Assembly: GCF_007829815.1 (NCBI RefSeq)
Contig: NZ_VIWT01000009.1
Location: 246,730-310,729, forward strand
DNA from: Kitasatospora viridis
GTDB lineage: Bacteria; Actinomycetota; Actinomycetes; Streptomycetales; Streptomycetaceae
Direction of reading: 5' to 3'
DNA length: 64,000 bases
Shown here: in pieces, positions 1 through 7,995 of the stretch
How positions within the stretch are numbered: position 1 is the stretch's first letter
How the letters are laid out: every line of letters starts with the position of its first letter
Position numbers and translations under genes: made by a program
Notes under the pieces: generated by a model
Databases searched by the model: none
What the model was told of the DNA's origin: nothing
Seen by the model: the letters and a program-made list of their open reading frames with translations, nothing else

Positions 1-894
1 GAAGGCGAGCCGGCCGACGCCGTGCTGGGCGGCGAAGCCCTCCACCGTCTGCGCGTCCGCCAGCGTGAAGGTCGAGCCGTCGTCGTTCTTGCCGATCATC
101 GGGGTGATCCCGAGGTTGGCGTAGGTGTAACTGGGATCGACCGACTGCATCTGGGCCAGCGTGGCCTGGGCGGCGGAGACCGAGCCCTGGCCCATCTCGG
201 TGCCGGTGCCCGTGTAGTAGTCCATCGTCATGATGTTGACCACGTCGATCTTGATGCCCGCGTTCTTCGCGGCGGTGAGGATGTTCACGCCGTCACCGGT
301 GAGACCGTTCGCCAGCACCGGCAGCGTCATCGAGAACTGCAGACCGGGGTTGGTCGCCTTGAGGTCCTTCATCGCCTGCATCTGCCGCGCCACCGAGGCG
401 GTGTCCGCGACGGCGGCACCCTCGACGTCGAAGTCCAGCTGGGTGACGCCGTAGTCGTTGATCAGGGCCTGGTAGCCGGCGTCGATGCTGCTCTGCGTCG
501 TACAGGTCCACGCGAGCGGCTCACCGGACGCACCGCCGGAGGAGATGATCAGCGAGGCCCCCTCGGACTTCGCCTTGGCGATCAGCGGATCGGTGAACGA
601 GTCGGCCCCGATCGGGAGGGTGTCCCCCCAGATCTGGTTGCAGCCCGACCCGAGCACGAACGCCGCGGTGTAGGCCTTGAGCCCGTGCGCCGTGATCGCG
701 GTGTCGAGCAGCCCCTCCTGACCGTTCGACATGTCGACGTAGGGCGCCACGGAGTAGACGCTGCTGCCTACTGCACTGCTGCTGACTGCACTACCGCCGG
801 CGGCCGCGCTGCTGGTGGGGGCCAGGGCGACCATCGAGCCGGCCGTGGCCAGCGCGACAGCGCTGACGGAGGCGGCGATTCTTGCCGTACGCAT
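1..894 (-). CDS. Secreted GH18 chitinase-like glycosyl hydrolase (3' end cut by window)
   Basis: This is a partial gene read on the minus strand; its C-terminal part lies left of base 1. The ATG at 894 is preceded by AAAGG about 10 bases upstream. Residues 1-32 form an Arg-containing signal peptide with a hydrophobic core, ending in an Ala-rich region. The body has a GH18 (beta/alpha)8 barrel pattern, with the catalytic strand LDFDVEG at residues 153-159; D154, D156 and E158 fit the DxDxE motif, E158 being the proton donor. A later MDYY segment matches the barrel strand that carries the substrate-positioning Asp/Tyr. GH18 enzymes cut beta-1,4-GlcNAc polymers outside the cell. The motif is shorter than DGxDxDWE, as in the small chitinase or endo-GlcNAcase-like actinobacterial subfamily. 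Confidence is high for the family and moderate for the substrate. Confidence 0.85.
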   Translation of the reverse strand, partial: MRTARIAASVSAVALATAGSMVALAPTSSAAAGGSAVSSSAVGSSVYSVAPYVDMSNGQEGLLDTAITAHGLKAYTAAFVLGSGCNQIWGDTLPIGADSFTDPLIAKAKSEGASLIISSGGASGEPLAWTCTTQSSIDAGYQALINDYGVTQLDFDVEGAAVADTASVARQMQAMKDLKATNPGLQFSMTLPVLANGLTGDGVNILTAAKNAGIKIDVVNIMTMDYYTGTGTEMGQGSVSAAQATLAQMQSVDPSYTYANLGITPMIGKNDDGSTFTLADAQTVEGFAAQHGVGRLAF

Positions 895-974
895 GACAGT
901 GGTACCCCTTTCGGGCACGCCCGTCGGGCGTTGTGGGGGTGGGGTGGGGGAAGGAAACGCGGGCGGAACCCTCG

Positions 975-988
975 TTGGTACATACCAA
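975..988. promoter_or_regulatory. Candidate GntR/DasR-like operator upstream of the chitinase gene
   Basis: The site TTGGTACATACCAA has perfect 6-bp arms around a 2-bp centre and lies 81 bp upstream of the chitinase start codon. Streptomyces chitinase genes are commonly controlled by the GlcN-6P-responsive GntR regulator DasR, whose sites resemble TGGTCTAGACCA. This site shares the TGGT/ACCA arms but not the centre. A second GACTAGAC sequence at 1016-1023 resembles half of such a site. Regulation by DasR is inference. Confidence 0.4.
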
Positions 989-1130
989 ACCGCCTGTCCC
1001 ACGCGGCGTCAAGAGGACTAGACAACCCACCTTTCGCGCCCTGCCCGGGGATGCTCGTGCTCGGTGCGGTGGTGTGCCGACGAACGGGTTTGACGGCATG
1101 TCAGCGCGTATGAGTGGGTGTGAGCGGGTG

Positions 1131-1928
1131 TCAGCGGCGCCGGGCCGCGGCCGGCTCGATCCGCAGGACGGCCTCGATCGCGTAGTGGTCCGAGAGGTAC
1201 GCCTCGGTCCCGTCCGCCAGCGCCACCGCCTCGCGCAGCACCAGCCGGGCGGTGCCGTCGACCCTCACCCCGGCCGGCGCGCGCAACAGCACCTGGTCCA
1301 GGGCGGGCGGGTTCGGCCACCGCCGGGTGGGCCGGTAGGTCGGCTCACGGTCCCCGGCCAGCAGGTCGCGCAGTCCCGTGGCGGCGGTGAAGCGCTGGTA
1401 GGTCGAGCTGTCGCGCGGGACGTTGAAGTCCCCGGCGACCACGAGCAGCGCGCTCGGGTCGGTCGCCCGCACGAGCTCTTCGAGCCGGGCGAGTTCGCGC
1501 GCCTGGACCTGGGTGTAGCGGTTGCCGGGCGACCAGTCGTCGTCCCGGTTCGACGACAGGTGGGTGTTCACCACCACCAGCCGCTGCCCCGCCACGCGGT
1601 ACTCGGTCGCCAGCGCACCCTTGAGCATGATCCACTCACTGCGCAGCGGCCGGGCAGGCCGGAACGGTGTGAAGTGCTGGCGCTGCGGCGGCGTCCGGGA
1701 CAGCGTCACCAGCCCGCCCCGCACCAGCGGATAGGCCCGCGCACGTGCCGCGTACCCGTAGGAGTGCGCGACAGCGCGCAGCGCCGCCAGGTTCCGCGGC
1801 GACATCAACTCCTGCAGGCAGACCAGGTCGTAGTCGGACCGCTCCAGGACCGCACCGAGCGCGCGCAGCCGCTCCCGGGCCCGGCCGCGGAAGAGGGTGT
1901 TGAAGGTCAGCAGCCGGATCGTCGTCAT
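1131..1928 (-). CDS. Endonuclease/exonuclease/phosphatase (EEP) family hydrolase
   Basis: This 265-aa protein has the full EEP (DNase I-like) motif set in order: LTFNTLF near the N-terminus, CLQEL (metal-binding Glu), VVNTHLSS, AGDFNVPRDSS (Asp/Asn pair) and a C-terminal SDHYAIEAVL (catalytic Asp-His). Such proteins are metal-dependent phosphodiesterases acting on nucleic acids, inositol phosphates or sphingolipids. The exact substrate cannot be read from sequence. There is no signal peptide, so a cytoplasmic location is likely. It is convergent with nothing nearby and diverges from thpR, with only about 80 bp between the starts. The ATG at 1928 is the first in frame and gives a family-typical length. 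Confidence 0.85.
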   Translation of the reverse strand: MTTIRLLTFNTLFRGRARERLRALGAVLERSDYDLVCLQELMSPRNLAALRAVAHSYGYAARARAYPLVRGGLVTLSRTPPQRQHFTPFRPARPLRSEWIMLKGALATEYRVAGQRLVVVNTHLSSNRDDDWSPGNRYTQVQARELARLEELVRATDPSALLVVAGDFNVPRDSSTYQRFTAATGLRDLLAGDREPTYRPTRRWPNPPALDQVLLRAPAGVRVDGTARLVLREAVALADGTEAYLSDHYAIEAVLRIEPAAARRR

Positions 1929-2007
1929 CGTCGTCCCTCCCCGCCGGTCGCCCGGGCCGACCGGAGCATATCCCGGTGCGGTTCGGGCTCGGTTAGCCTT
2001 CTCCCTC

Positions 2008-2616
2008 GTGGATGATCACTCGGAGCCTTCGACCGTTCGCGTCTTCGTGGCGTTGGCCCCACCCGATGACGCGAAGGACGAACTGGCCCGGTTCCTGCGC
2101 CCCGTCTACGCGCAGTGCCCCCAACTGCGGTGGAACCGGATCGAGGACTGGCACATCACGCTGGCCTTCCTCGGCGAAGTGCCCGTCGAGGTGGTGCCGT
2201 CGCTGCGGTCGGCGCTGGGCGACTGGACGGCGTCGCGCCACGCGGTGCGCCTGGGCCTGCACGGCGCCGGCCATTTCGATCAGCGGCTGTTGTGGAGCGG
2301 GATCGGCGGAGACCTTGAAGGGCTGCACCTGCTCGCCGAGGGAGTCCGGGAACGGGTCGAGTCCTGCGGCGTCGGTTTCCGGGACCGCCCGCTGAGCCCC
2401 CATCTGACACTGGCACGGTCCCGTCGTGACGATCCGTCCAGCGTGCCGAAGGCTGCGGAGGGGCTGGCCGGCTTCGTGGGCCGGCCGTGGGTGGCCGAGC
2501 GCCTGCACCTGGTCGGCAGCAACTTCGGCCGGGGGCCCGGGCCGATCCGCTACCGCGACATCGAGGCATGGCGGTTCGGCGCCGGAGTCCGAGGCGATCG
2601 GGGTGGTGCCTGGTGA
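2008..2616 (+). CDS. thpR: RNA 2',3'-cyclic phosphodiesterase (LigT/ThpR 2H phosphoesterase)
   Basis: A 202-aa protein is obtained from a GTG at 2008; the frame is open further upstream, but that part has no homology-like content. Two H-x-T-L motifs, HITL at residues 49-52 and HLTL at 132-135, define the 2H phosphoesterase fold. The protein begins with VRVFVAL, the usual first beta strand of ThpR, and has the AFLGEV segment after the first HxTL. The family hydrolyses 2',3'-cyclic phosphate RNA ends and can also ligate tRNA halves. The stop codon lies inside the stem of the terminator that follows. Length and motif spacing are normal for the family. Confidence 0.9.
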   Translation: MDDHSEPSTVRVFVALAPPDDAKDELARFLRPVYAQCPQLRWNRIEDWHITLAFLGEVPVEVVPSLRSALGDWTASRHAVRLGLHGAGHFDQRLLWSGIGGDLEGLHLLAEGVRERVESCGVGFRDRPLSPHLTLARSRRDDPSSVPKAAEGLAGFVGRPWVAERLHLVGSNFGRGPGPIRYRDIEAWRFGAGVRGDRGGAW

Positions 2617-2645
2617 GTTCCGTCCTGCTCGAACTCACCAGGCAC
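2606..2645. terminator. Bidirectional terminator hairpin between thpR and a convergent secreted-protein gene
   Basis: A perfect 15-bp inverted repeat begins GTGCCTGGTGAG and has a 10-nt loop. The thpR stop codon (2614-2616) lies inside the left arm. The hairpin sits between two convergent genes and has no T-tract, which is usual for high-GC actinobacteria. Confidence 0.8.
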
Positions 2646-2674
2646 CTTGTGTGGCCGCGTTGGTGGCTGTGCGA

Positions 2675-3085
2675 TCAGTACATGATCGTGCAGCCCGCGT
2701 AGCTGCCGCTGGGCTGGGCGGTGGCCAGGTTGATGTCCATCTCGCTGACGCAGACGTACTTGTAGGTGCCGTTGTCGTCCGCCCAGTCGCCCTGGACGCT
2801 GGTGCCGTTGGTGGCGGTGACCACGGGCCCGGTGGCACCGGCCTGGTAGGTGTAGAGCTGAGCGGTGCAGGTAACGGCGGTGCCGGCGACGTCGTCGGCG
2901 CTGACGGCGAGCTGGACCTGACGGTTCGGCATCGAGACGGTGTTCATCTGGCCGTGACAGTGGTTCAGGTTCGCGACGCTGTACACGGTGCCGCCGTCCT
3001 GCGCGCTGGCGGTGGTGGCGCTGAGCGCGCCGATCGAGCAGGCGGCGAGGAGAACGGCGGCGGCGTGCTTGATGATGCGGTTCAT
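2675..3085 (-). CDS. Small secreted protein of unknown function
   Basis: This 136-aa protein starts at ATG 3085, with a strong GGAGGG ribosome site 6-11 bases upstream; the frame is open upstream but the ribosome site decides the start. Residues 1-28 form a clean Sec signal peptide (MNRIIKHAAAVLLAACS...) with cleavage expected after the TASA residues. The mature protein of about 108 aa contains five Cys and alternating polar beta-strand-like segments, suggesting a small disulfide-stabilised beta domain. No catalytic motif was recognised. It is transcribed alone and ends at a shared terminator with thpR. Confidence 0.7.
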   Translation of the reverse strand: MNRIIKHAAAVLLAACSIGALSATTASAQDGGTVYSVANLNHCHGQMNTVSMPNRQVQLAVSADDVAGTAVTCTAQLYTYQAGATGPVVTATNGTSVQGDWADDNGTYKYVCVSEMDINLATAQPSGSYAGCTIMY

Positions 3086-3226
3086 GATGTGCCCTCCAAG
3101 GACATGACTGGGTGAATGCGTGTAATCGAGTACGGGTACGGCCCGGGCGTCCGGCACGGCCGCGTAGTGCGGCGGAGCTTCGTCGTTGGATACTGGTGTT
3201 CTTCGCAAAAGGGATATATCGGGCGC

Positions 3227-3508
3227 GTGAGGGCGTGCTCCTTCAAGGTGCGTGTGTCGGAGGTGGGTTGGGCGAAGGCGATGGTGCTGTTGGCCCTGGT
3301 CGTGCTGGTCGGGCCGGTCGTTCTTGCTGCCTTCACTTCCATAGACGTGCGTGTCCGCCGGAGGTTGCAGGCGGGTTCGAAGAGGTTTCCACGCATCGCC
3401 GGCACCACCGACCGCTCGCCCGCCGGCCCTGCCATCAGAGGGGGCGTCAGCTCATCTGGTCTGCGCGACCAGTGTGGCCCGCCTCGCCTTCAACAGCACC
3501 GTCGCTGA
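3227..3508 (+). CDS. Doubtful small membrane protein in a 715-bp intergenic stretch
   Basis: A GTG at 3227 opens 93 codons with one strong hydrophobic helix (AMVLLALVVLVGPVVLAAF) near residue 20, followed by a basic segment. There is no good ribosome site and the C-terminal half is low in protein-like character. It may be a degraded gene. The rest of 3086-3800 holds the promoter of the secreted protein and, on the minus strand at 3452-3640, a 62-codon ORF with no recognisable family. I see nothing else supportable in this stretch. Confidence 0.25.
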   Translation: MRACSFKVRVSEVGWAKAMVLLALVVLVGPVVLAAFTSIDVRVRRRLQAGSKRFPRIAGTTDRSPAGPAIRGGVSSSGLRDQCGPPRLQQHRR

Positions 3509-3800
3509 GACCAGCACCGGCTCGTACCGCCTGTCCAATACCCAACATCCGGGTCCGAACCGAGCGCCAGGCATGCGCTCCCTGACGGTCAGCCGGGAGA
3601 CGGTCAGCTTGAAGGACCTGCCGAGCCGTCGCGACGTCACGGCTACCCGGGTCGGCTGTGTGTGCCCGACCGGGCGGCCCTCGTAGGGGTGCCGCGTGGC
3701 GTCGGCTGCGGGATCGGACCGAGGCCGCCGTCCGGCCGTGTCTAAACGCGGTCGTGGGGTTCGGATCGGCCGGTAGCTGGTGCGATCTGGGCCTTGCTGG

Positions 3801-4526
3801 TCAGAAGTCGGGGTGAACGCGTAGCGCCGCCAGGGCGGCCGGCGCCTGGTCTGGCTTGAACGACCAGCCGGGCATGCCGCCCCAGGCGATCGACACCCGC
3901 AGGTACTCGACCAGGGTGATGCCGGATCGGCCGGTCACGCCGTGAATGACCGGGTCGGCCACGTACTGGGCCATCTCGATCTCGTGGGCGGCGCCGCTGA
4001 TGTTGGCCTTGTGCAACTCGTCTGGGGCGAAGTCGAAGAAGAACCCGTCCTCGCCGACCTCGGGGTCATCCTCAACGGCGTCCTGGTAGTCGTCCCAGCT
4101 CTCCCGCAGGTGCTGCACAGTCGGAAGGACCAGCGGGTCAGGAAGGATCGGGGCGGCGCTGTACTGGCTTCTTGCGGAATAAAACTCGCTCAGCGCCGCG
4201 CAGTCCCCGGCGAACCACGCGCCGCCGACCTGACGGAAGCAGGCGTCGAGGGCCGGGGGCACGGAGCCGATCTCGGCATGAAGAAGATCGAGATCCCGCA
4301 GGTCCTCGGCCGTGGCGGGTTCCCGGACGGGCATGACAGGCACGAGTCCGAGGGCGGTCAGTTGCTCCGCGAGACGGTCCACATGGCGTGCCACCCGCTG
4401 CATCGTCGCGAACGCCACGCCTCGGCAGTCCTCGTCGAGCGCGTCTGGAACCGGGCCAAGACGGCGCAGGTCCGCCCAGACACCGTCATGGTCACCACTG
4501 ATGTACCGCTGCGTAAAGGAAGTCAC
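3801..4526 (-). CDS. Hypothetical protein, possibly immunity-type
   Basis: I chose GTG 4526 because GGGAGGG lies about 8 bases upstream; the open frame continues to 4844 but that extension is low-complexity, high-Pro/Arg shadow sequence. The resulting 241-aa protein is acidic and globular, with no signal peptide or membrane helix. It contains a central acidic, aromatic stretch (EVGEDGFFFDFAPDELHK) and a C-terminal LVEYLRVSIAWGGMPGW segment typical of SMI1/SUKH-like or toxin-immunity proteins that end in an aromatic-rich helix. I do not recognise a named family. Other candidate immunity proteins (8315, 8859, 29627) occur in this window. Confidence 0.6.
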   Translation of the reverse strand: MTSFTQRYISGDHDGVWADLRRLGPVPDALDEDCRGVAFATMQRVARHVDRLAEQLTALGLVPVMPVREPATAEDLRDLDLLHAEIGSVPPALDACFRQVGGAWFAGDCAALSEFYSARSQYSAAPILPDPLVLPTVQHLRESWDDYQDAVEDDPEVGEDGFFFDFAPDELHKANISGAAHEIEMAQYVADPVIHGVTGRSGITLVEYLRVSIAWGGMPGWSFKPDQAPAALAALRVHPDF

Positions 4527-4876
4527 CGAGGCACCCTCCCCAACATCAGCATCCGCAGGCAAGTCCTGACCGCCTGCGGCATCCCCCCAGGTCAGTGCTT
4601 CGCGGCTCAACTCGTTCTGAAACGACCTCGAACTCGGTCCAGCTGGATGTGCGGACGCGCCACGAGGTGCGGGCCGTTGGTGGGGTTGGAACTGAACTGC
4701 ATGGCTGGCCATTGTCACCGGCAGGCCGGGGCGGGCCTTTCGGGCCGGTTCGTTCAACAGGGACCGGTTGGCCAGCCCTGTGCCTTCCGGTCTGCGCGGG
4801 TGTGGCTTGGAGGATTGGTGTGCGGCTCGGTGACTCCGCGACAATGACGGTAGGTGGCACGGAGAGTGGGGGACTT

Positions 4877-4980
4877 GTGAGCGATCGGCGTGGCGGGCGG
4901 CACTGCTTCAAGGCGCCGGTCCGGTACCGGCGGATGGGCCGGCGGACGTTGGTGCTCTTTCCCCTCTCTGTCAGCCTTGG
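4877..4980 (+). pseudogene. 5' fragment of a PH-like membrane protein gene interrupted by the IS3 element
   Basis: GTG 4877 follows a GGGGG ribosome site by 4-5 bases and opens 34 codons ending exactly at the left boundary of the IS. The reading includes an F-x-A-P-V-R-Y-R-R-M-G-R-R-T start typical of the N-terminus of actinobacterial small PH-domain membrane proteins. The remainder of the gene lies to the right of the IS (6470-6897). Joining the halves after removing one TGG duplication puts them one base out of frame, so either the gene was already broken or the junction has changed since insertion. The 350 bp between 4527 and 4876 hold the promoters of this gene and of the minus-strand gene, and nothing else that I can see. 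Confidence 0.5.
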
Positions 4981-5040
4981 GTGAGACATCCCGCTTTGTC
5001 GGGTTAGCCTGAGAGGGCCCGAGTAGGAGTTTCACCCCTG

Positions 5041-5424
5041 ATGACCAGCAGTAATCCGTCCGCCACTGACCCGGCTCCCCGGCCGAAGCGCCGCACGTTC
5101 AGCCCCGAGTACAAGCTGCGGATCGTCGCCGAGTACGACGCCGCGCCCGAGGGCGAGAAGGGTGCGGTCCTGCGCCGCGAGCGCCTGTACCACTCGCACG
5201 TCACCGAGTGGCGGGCCGCGCGCGACGCCGGGGCCCTGGAGAGGCTGGTCGACCACCGCACGAGCCCGGCCCGCCCGAAGAAGTCCGCCGCCGAGGCCGA
5301 GAACGAGAAGCTGCGCCGGCAGGTGGAACGGCTGGAGAAGGAACTCGCCCGGAACAAGGCCGCGCTGGAGGTCCTGGGAAAAGCGTCGGCGCTCTTGGAA
5401 ATGATCTCCGAGAGCGCGGACTGA
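5041..5424 (+). CDS. IS3-family transposase OrfA (HTH subunit)
   Basis: A 127-aa basic protein. Residues 16-60 form the helix-turn-helix of transposase_8 type (RRTFSPEYKLRIVAEYD...), and residues 85-115 form a leucine-zipper-like coiled coil (EAENEKLRRQVERLEKEL) used for multimerisation. Alone it binds the IS ends and can act as a regulator; the active transposase is the OrfAB fusion made by frameshifting at codon 114. The gene ends 15 bp after the start of the stimulatory hairpin. Length is normal for an IS3 OrfA (about 100-130 aa). Confidence 0.9.
   Translation: MTSSNPSATDPAPRPKRRTFSPEYKLRIVAEYDAAPEGEKGAVLRRERLYHSHVTEWRAARDAGALERLVDHRTSPARPKKSAAEAENEKLRRQVERLEKELARNKAALEVLGKASALLEMISESAD
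5376..5417 (+). promoter_or_regulatory. Programmed -1 ribosomal frameshift signal (slippery heptamer plus hairpin)
   Basis: The heptamer G GGA AAA (5376-5382) is in the orfA zero frame and fits X-XXY-YYZ. Six bases downstream, a perfect 7-bp stem, GCGCTCT (5389-5395) with AGAGCGC (5411-5417), encloses a 15-nt loop. Slippage by one base moves ribosomes into the orfB frame, which reads on from Ser-Val-Gly-Ala. Spacing and layout match known IS3 frameshift stimulators. Confidence 0.8.
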
Positions 5425-6449
5425 CACACGCCGCCGACCCCGTCGTGGACGAGGCGTTCACCGCCGTCGAACACGAGTTGGGCACCACGGCCGCATGCCG
5501 GCTGACCGGCCGCTCCCGGGCCACCCACTACCGAAGACTGAAACCGCCGCCCGCGCGCCGGCCCCGATCTCCGCAGGTCCAGCCCTCCGCCCTGACGGCC
5601 GAAGAACGGCATGCGGTACTGGCCTTGATGAACAGCCCCGAGTACGCCGAGCTGCCGCCCGCGCAGATCTGGGCCCGCGAGCTGGACACCGGGCGCTACC
5701 ACTGCTCGGTCTCCACGATGTACCGGATCCTGCGCGAGCGCGGGCAGTCGGGCGAGCGGCGCAGGCAGGCCACCCACCCGGCCAGGACGGTTCCCGAACT
5801 GGTCGCCACCGCGTCCTCGCAGGTGTGGTCGTGGGACATCACCAAGGCCGCCGGCCCCCGCAAGGGCATCTGGTATCACGCCTACGTCATCATCGACATC
5901 TTCAGCCGCTACATCGTCGGCCATACCGTCGAGCCGGTCGAATCGGCCGAACGGGCCGAGGAGTTGATCCGCGAGGCCATCGAGCGCAACGGCATCGTCC
6001 CCGAGACCGTGCACGCCGACCGCGGCACTTCCATGACCTCCAAGAAGGTCTCCCAGCTGCTGACCGACCTCGGCGTCACCAGGAGCCACTCGCGCCCCAA
6101 GGTCTCCAACGACAACCCTTACAGCGAGGCCCAGTTCAAGACCGTCAAGTACATGGCCGACTTCCCGCCGCGCTTCGATTCCCTGGCCCATGCACGTGAA
6201 TGGTTCGACGCCTTCATCTCGTACTACAACCACGAGCACCGGCACTCGGGCATCGGCCTGCACACGCCCGCCAGCGTCCACTTCGGCACCGCCGAACAGG
6301 TCCGCGACCAGCGGGCCGTCACCCTCGCCGAGGCATACGCCCGGCATCCCGAACGCTTCGGACGCCGTCCCCGGCCGCCCGAGATACCGCAGACAGCATG
6401 GATCAACGACCCCAGCAAGCGCAGGGAACCCACACCACAAACCTCATAG
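5382..6449 (+). CDS. IS3-family transposase OrfB (DDE integrase), made as OrfAB by frameshift
   Basis: This is the downstream frame of the IS3 transposase, entered by -1 frameshifting at 5376-5382; no convincing independent start codon with a ribosome site is present. After an N-terminal HTH_21-like region (SALTAEERHAVLALMNS), the rve catalytic core shows the DDE triad: Asp in SQVWSWDIT, Asp in VHADRGTS, and Glu in NDNPYSEAQFK, followed by the YYNHEHRHSG motif usual in IS3 C-termini. The reading frame is intact to its stop at 6449, 17 bp from the right IS end, so the element looks potentially active. Confidence 0.88.
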   Translation, partial: SVGALGNDLRERGLTHAADPVVDEAFTAVEHELGTTAACRLTGRSRATHYRRLKPPPARRPRSPQVQPSALTAEERHAVLALMNSPEYAELPPAQIWARELDTGRYHCSVSTMYRILRERGQSGERRRQATHPARTVPELVATASSQVWSWDITKAAGPRKGIWYHAYVIIDIFSRYIVGHTVEPVESAERAEELIREAIERNGIVPETVHADRGTSMTSKKVSQLLTDLGVTRSHSRPKVSNDNPYSEAQFKTVKYMADFPPRFDSLAHAREWFDAFISYYNHEHRHSGIGLHTPASVHFGTAEQVRDQRAVTLAEAYARHPERFGRRPRPPEIPQTAWINDPSKRREPTPQTS

Positions 6450-6469
6450 CATCACGACCGTCTCACTGG

Positions 6470-6897
6470 ACTTGAAATCTTCCGTTCCGACCACGCTGGC
6501 CTGTGCGCTGGCTCTCGTCATCACCGCGGACGCCAAGAGCCGCAATCCCGTGGTGACTGCGCTCTTCGCGGTCGCTCTGCTCGTTGCCTACGTCATCGCC
6601 GCTTCCTTTGTCGGTCCCTTCTGCGGCAGCACCACGGTGACCTCGGCGGGCCTGACCTTGAGGACCTTGCTGAGGACACGTGTGGTCACCTGGCCGCAGG
6701 TGCAGGCGTTCAGGGTCTCGTCCGACGTTGACCGCGGTATCGATCACTGCCTCGTCGAGGTCCGCCTGCACCGGGGGCGGGCGGTGGTCCTGCCGGGCAT
6801 GGTCGCGTCGAGCGCCGATGACCCTGAGCTCCGCTCGCGCCTTGTGGAACTGCGGGCCGCGTGGGCCGCGGCCCGACCCGATGCGGCGATCGGATAG
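6470..6897 (+). pseudogene. 3' part of the interrupted PH-like membrane protein gene
   Basis: The segment encodes about 142 residues with two adjacent hydrophobic helices (LACALALVI and ALFAVALLVAYVIAASF), then a beta-rich PH-like core (TVTSAGLTLRTLLRTRVVTWPQVQAFRV) and a helical tail ending WAAARPD. This is the layout of actinobacterial bPH6/low-molecular-weight-antigen-like PH membrane proteins. It has no start codon or ribosome site of its own right of the IS, so the start was most likely in the 4877 fragment. The sequence itself has no internal stop, consistent with recent disruption. Confidence 0.55.
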
Positions 6898-7578
6898 TCC
6901 CGGATCCCCTCAACCATCGCGCTGAGCGGTGCGGCAACGGCTGCATGGAGTCCGTCGAGTGGCGGGTCGTCAGGACGGTGCTGGGGGCCTGCGATGGGGG
7001 CGTCGCGTCGTGTGCGTCGCTGTTCGCGAGCCGGCTGGCGGGGCAGCCGCACGCTCGGGCCATGGCCGCCACGTTCGCTGAACTGCATCTGTAGCCTCCA
7101 GGGCGTCGGTCGGCATCGGGCTGCTGTGCCCCTTGCCGCTCACGGTCAGGCCCTCGCACGGCGTGCCGCCACTCGCCGACACCCGCGCGGCGTGGCTCGA
7201 CAGGGCTATGGGCACGACACGGTGACTTCAAGTCAGGCTGTCCGCTGCACTGCCCCTGCAGTTCCACGGGGTGCGGGGTCAGCCCGGGATTCTGGTCATC
7301 ATCGACCCGCACACGCTGTCCCATACCGCCGTCGCCGTCGCCGCCGGGACGTTCTGCGGGGCTGTGGCCCGGTGCGAGCAGCGGACCGAGCGTTGCTTCG
7401 CCGTTGAGGGAGCGCCGGTGAACACGATCCTGCGGTTGCTGAACTGCTGTCGGTGGTCGGGGCCTTCGGGATCGAGTGCCGCATCAGGCAACGTTGGCCC
7501 AGGTTCTCGGTGAGAGGATCATTGGCGAGCGCCGGGACTGGGCGGCCGTGGGTAAATCGGGACGGGGAGGAAACGAGG
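6898..7578. other. 680-bp stretch with only degenerate coding traces
   Basis: Short plus-strand frames here (for example 6945-7094 and 7271-7513) have protein-like patches such as ILVIIDPHTLSHTAV and RRDWAAVG but are broken between frames, lack ribosome sites and match no family I recognise. I read this as decayed sequence beside the IS relics that follow, not as functional genes. Confidence 0.3.
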
Positions 7579-7863
7579 GTGACCGTTGGTGAGGCTTGGA
7601 CCGGTGACGATCAAGATCACAACGATCGGTGCCATGCGCGCTGGCGAGCGTCGTTGAACCGCTCGACGACCCAAACCGAATACCGGGACGAGTGGTATGA
7701 CGCCCAGTGCGGAGGATGCCGCTTCTGGATCGCGTTGAGCGGACGACTTGGCCAGGACTACGGGGTGTGCAGCAACCCCGGTTCGTCTTTCGATGGGCGA
7801 GTTCGGTTCGAGCACGACGGCTGTGAGAGCTTCGCCGGCCGCGCTGACGGATCCTTCGGGTAG
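7579..7863 (+). CDS. DUF3027-domain protein
   Basis: GTG 7579 follows GGGAGG by about 10 bases and gives a 94-aa protein; the longer open frame upstream is not protein-like. The core WYDAQCGGCRFWIALSG followed by DYGVCSNPGSSFDGR and FEHDGCE is the DUF3027 signature with three conserved Cys (CxxC plus VC), probably binding metal. The family is found almost only in actinobacteria and its function is unknown. Usual members are longer, so this is a short single-domain version or a fragment. It lies next to IS relics. Confidence 0.7.
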   Translation: MTVGEAWTGDDQDHNDRCHARWRASLNRSTTQTEYRDEWYDAQCGGCRFWIALSGRLGQDYGVCSNPGSSFDGRVRFEHDGCESFAGRADGSFG

Positions 7864-7870
7864 TAGTCGG

Positions 7871-7990
7871 TCAGGCGGCGTTGGCTCTGGTCACGACCTT
7901 GCGAAGGCGGTCATCGGCGGTGCGCTTGTTCCGCCAGATGATGTATCGGTGGATCATGCTGCCCTGAGCCTTGTGGCCGGCGTGGTTGGT
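7871..7990 (-). pseudogene. 3' remnant of an IS630-like transposase
   Basis: Read on the minus strand this encodes about 40 residues ending MIHRYIIWRNKRTADDRLRKVVTRANAA and a stop. That resembles the C-terminal tail of IS630-family transposases, where the target-proximal 'YxxWRNxxA' helix ends the protein. All upstream catalytic sequence is missing. It abuts the IS21 helper relic on its right side, suggesting one element inserted beside or into the other. Confidence 0.45.
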
Positions 7991-7995
7991 ACCGT

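Larger units (their letters stand above)
4981..6466 (+). mobile_element. IS3-family insertion sequence, complete
   Basis: This element of about 1.49 kb has short terminal inverted repeats, GTGAGAC at 4981-4987 and its complement GTCTCAC at 6460-6466. A TGG trinucleotide flanks both sides (4978-4980 and 6467-6469), matching the 3-bp duplications of many IS3 elements. It carries the two overlapping frames orfA and orfB, joined by a programmed -1 frameshift signal. The TIR is very short, so the boundaries could be off by a base. It separates the two halves of a PH-like membrane protein gene. Confidence 0.8.

Noticed and set aside
22..1113. Long plus-strand ORF across the chitinase gene.
   Set aside because: It is the antisense shadow of the GH18 gene; Arg/Gly/Val-rich composition with no ribosome site.
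3452..3640. 62-codon minus-strand ORF with protein-like composition.
   Set aside because: No ribosome site, no family recognised, and it overlaps other frames; it cannot be told from a shadow or a relic.
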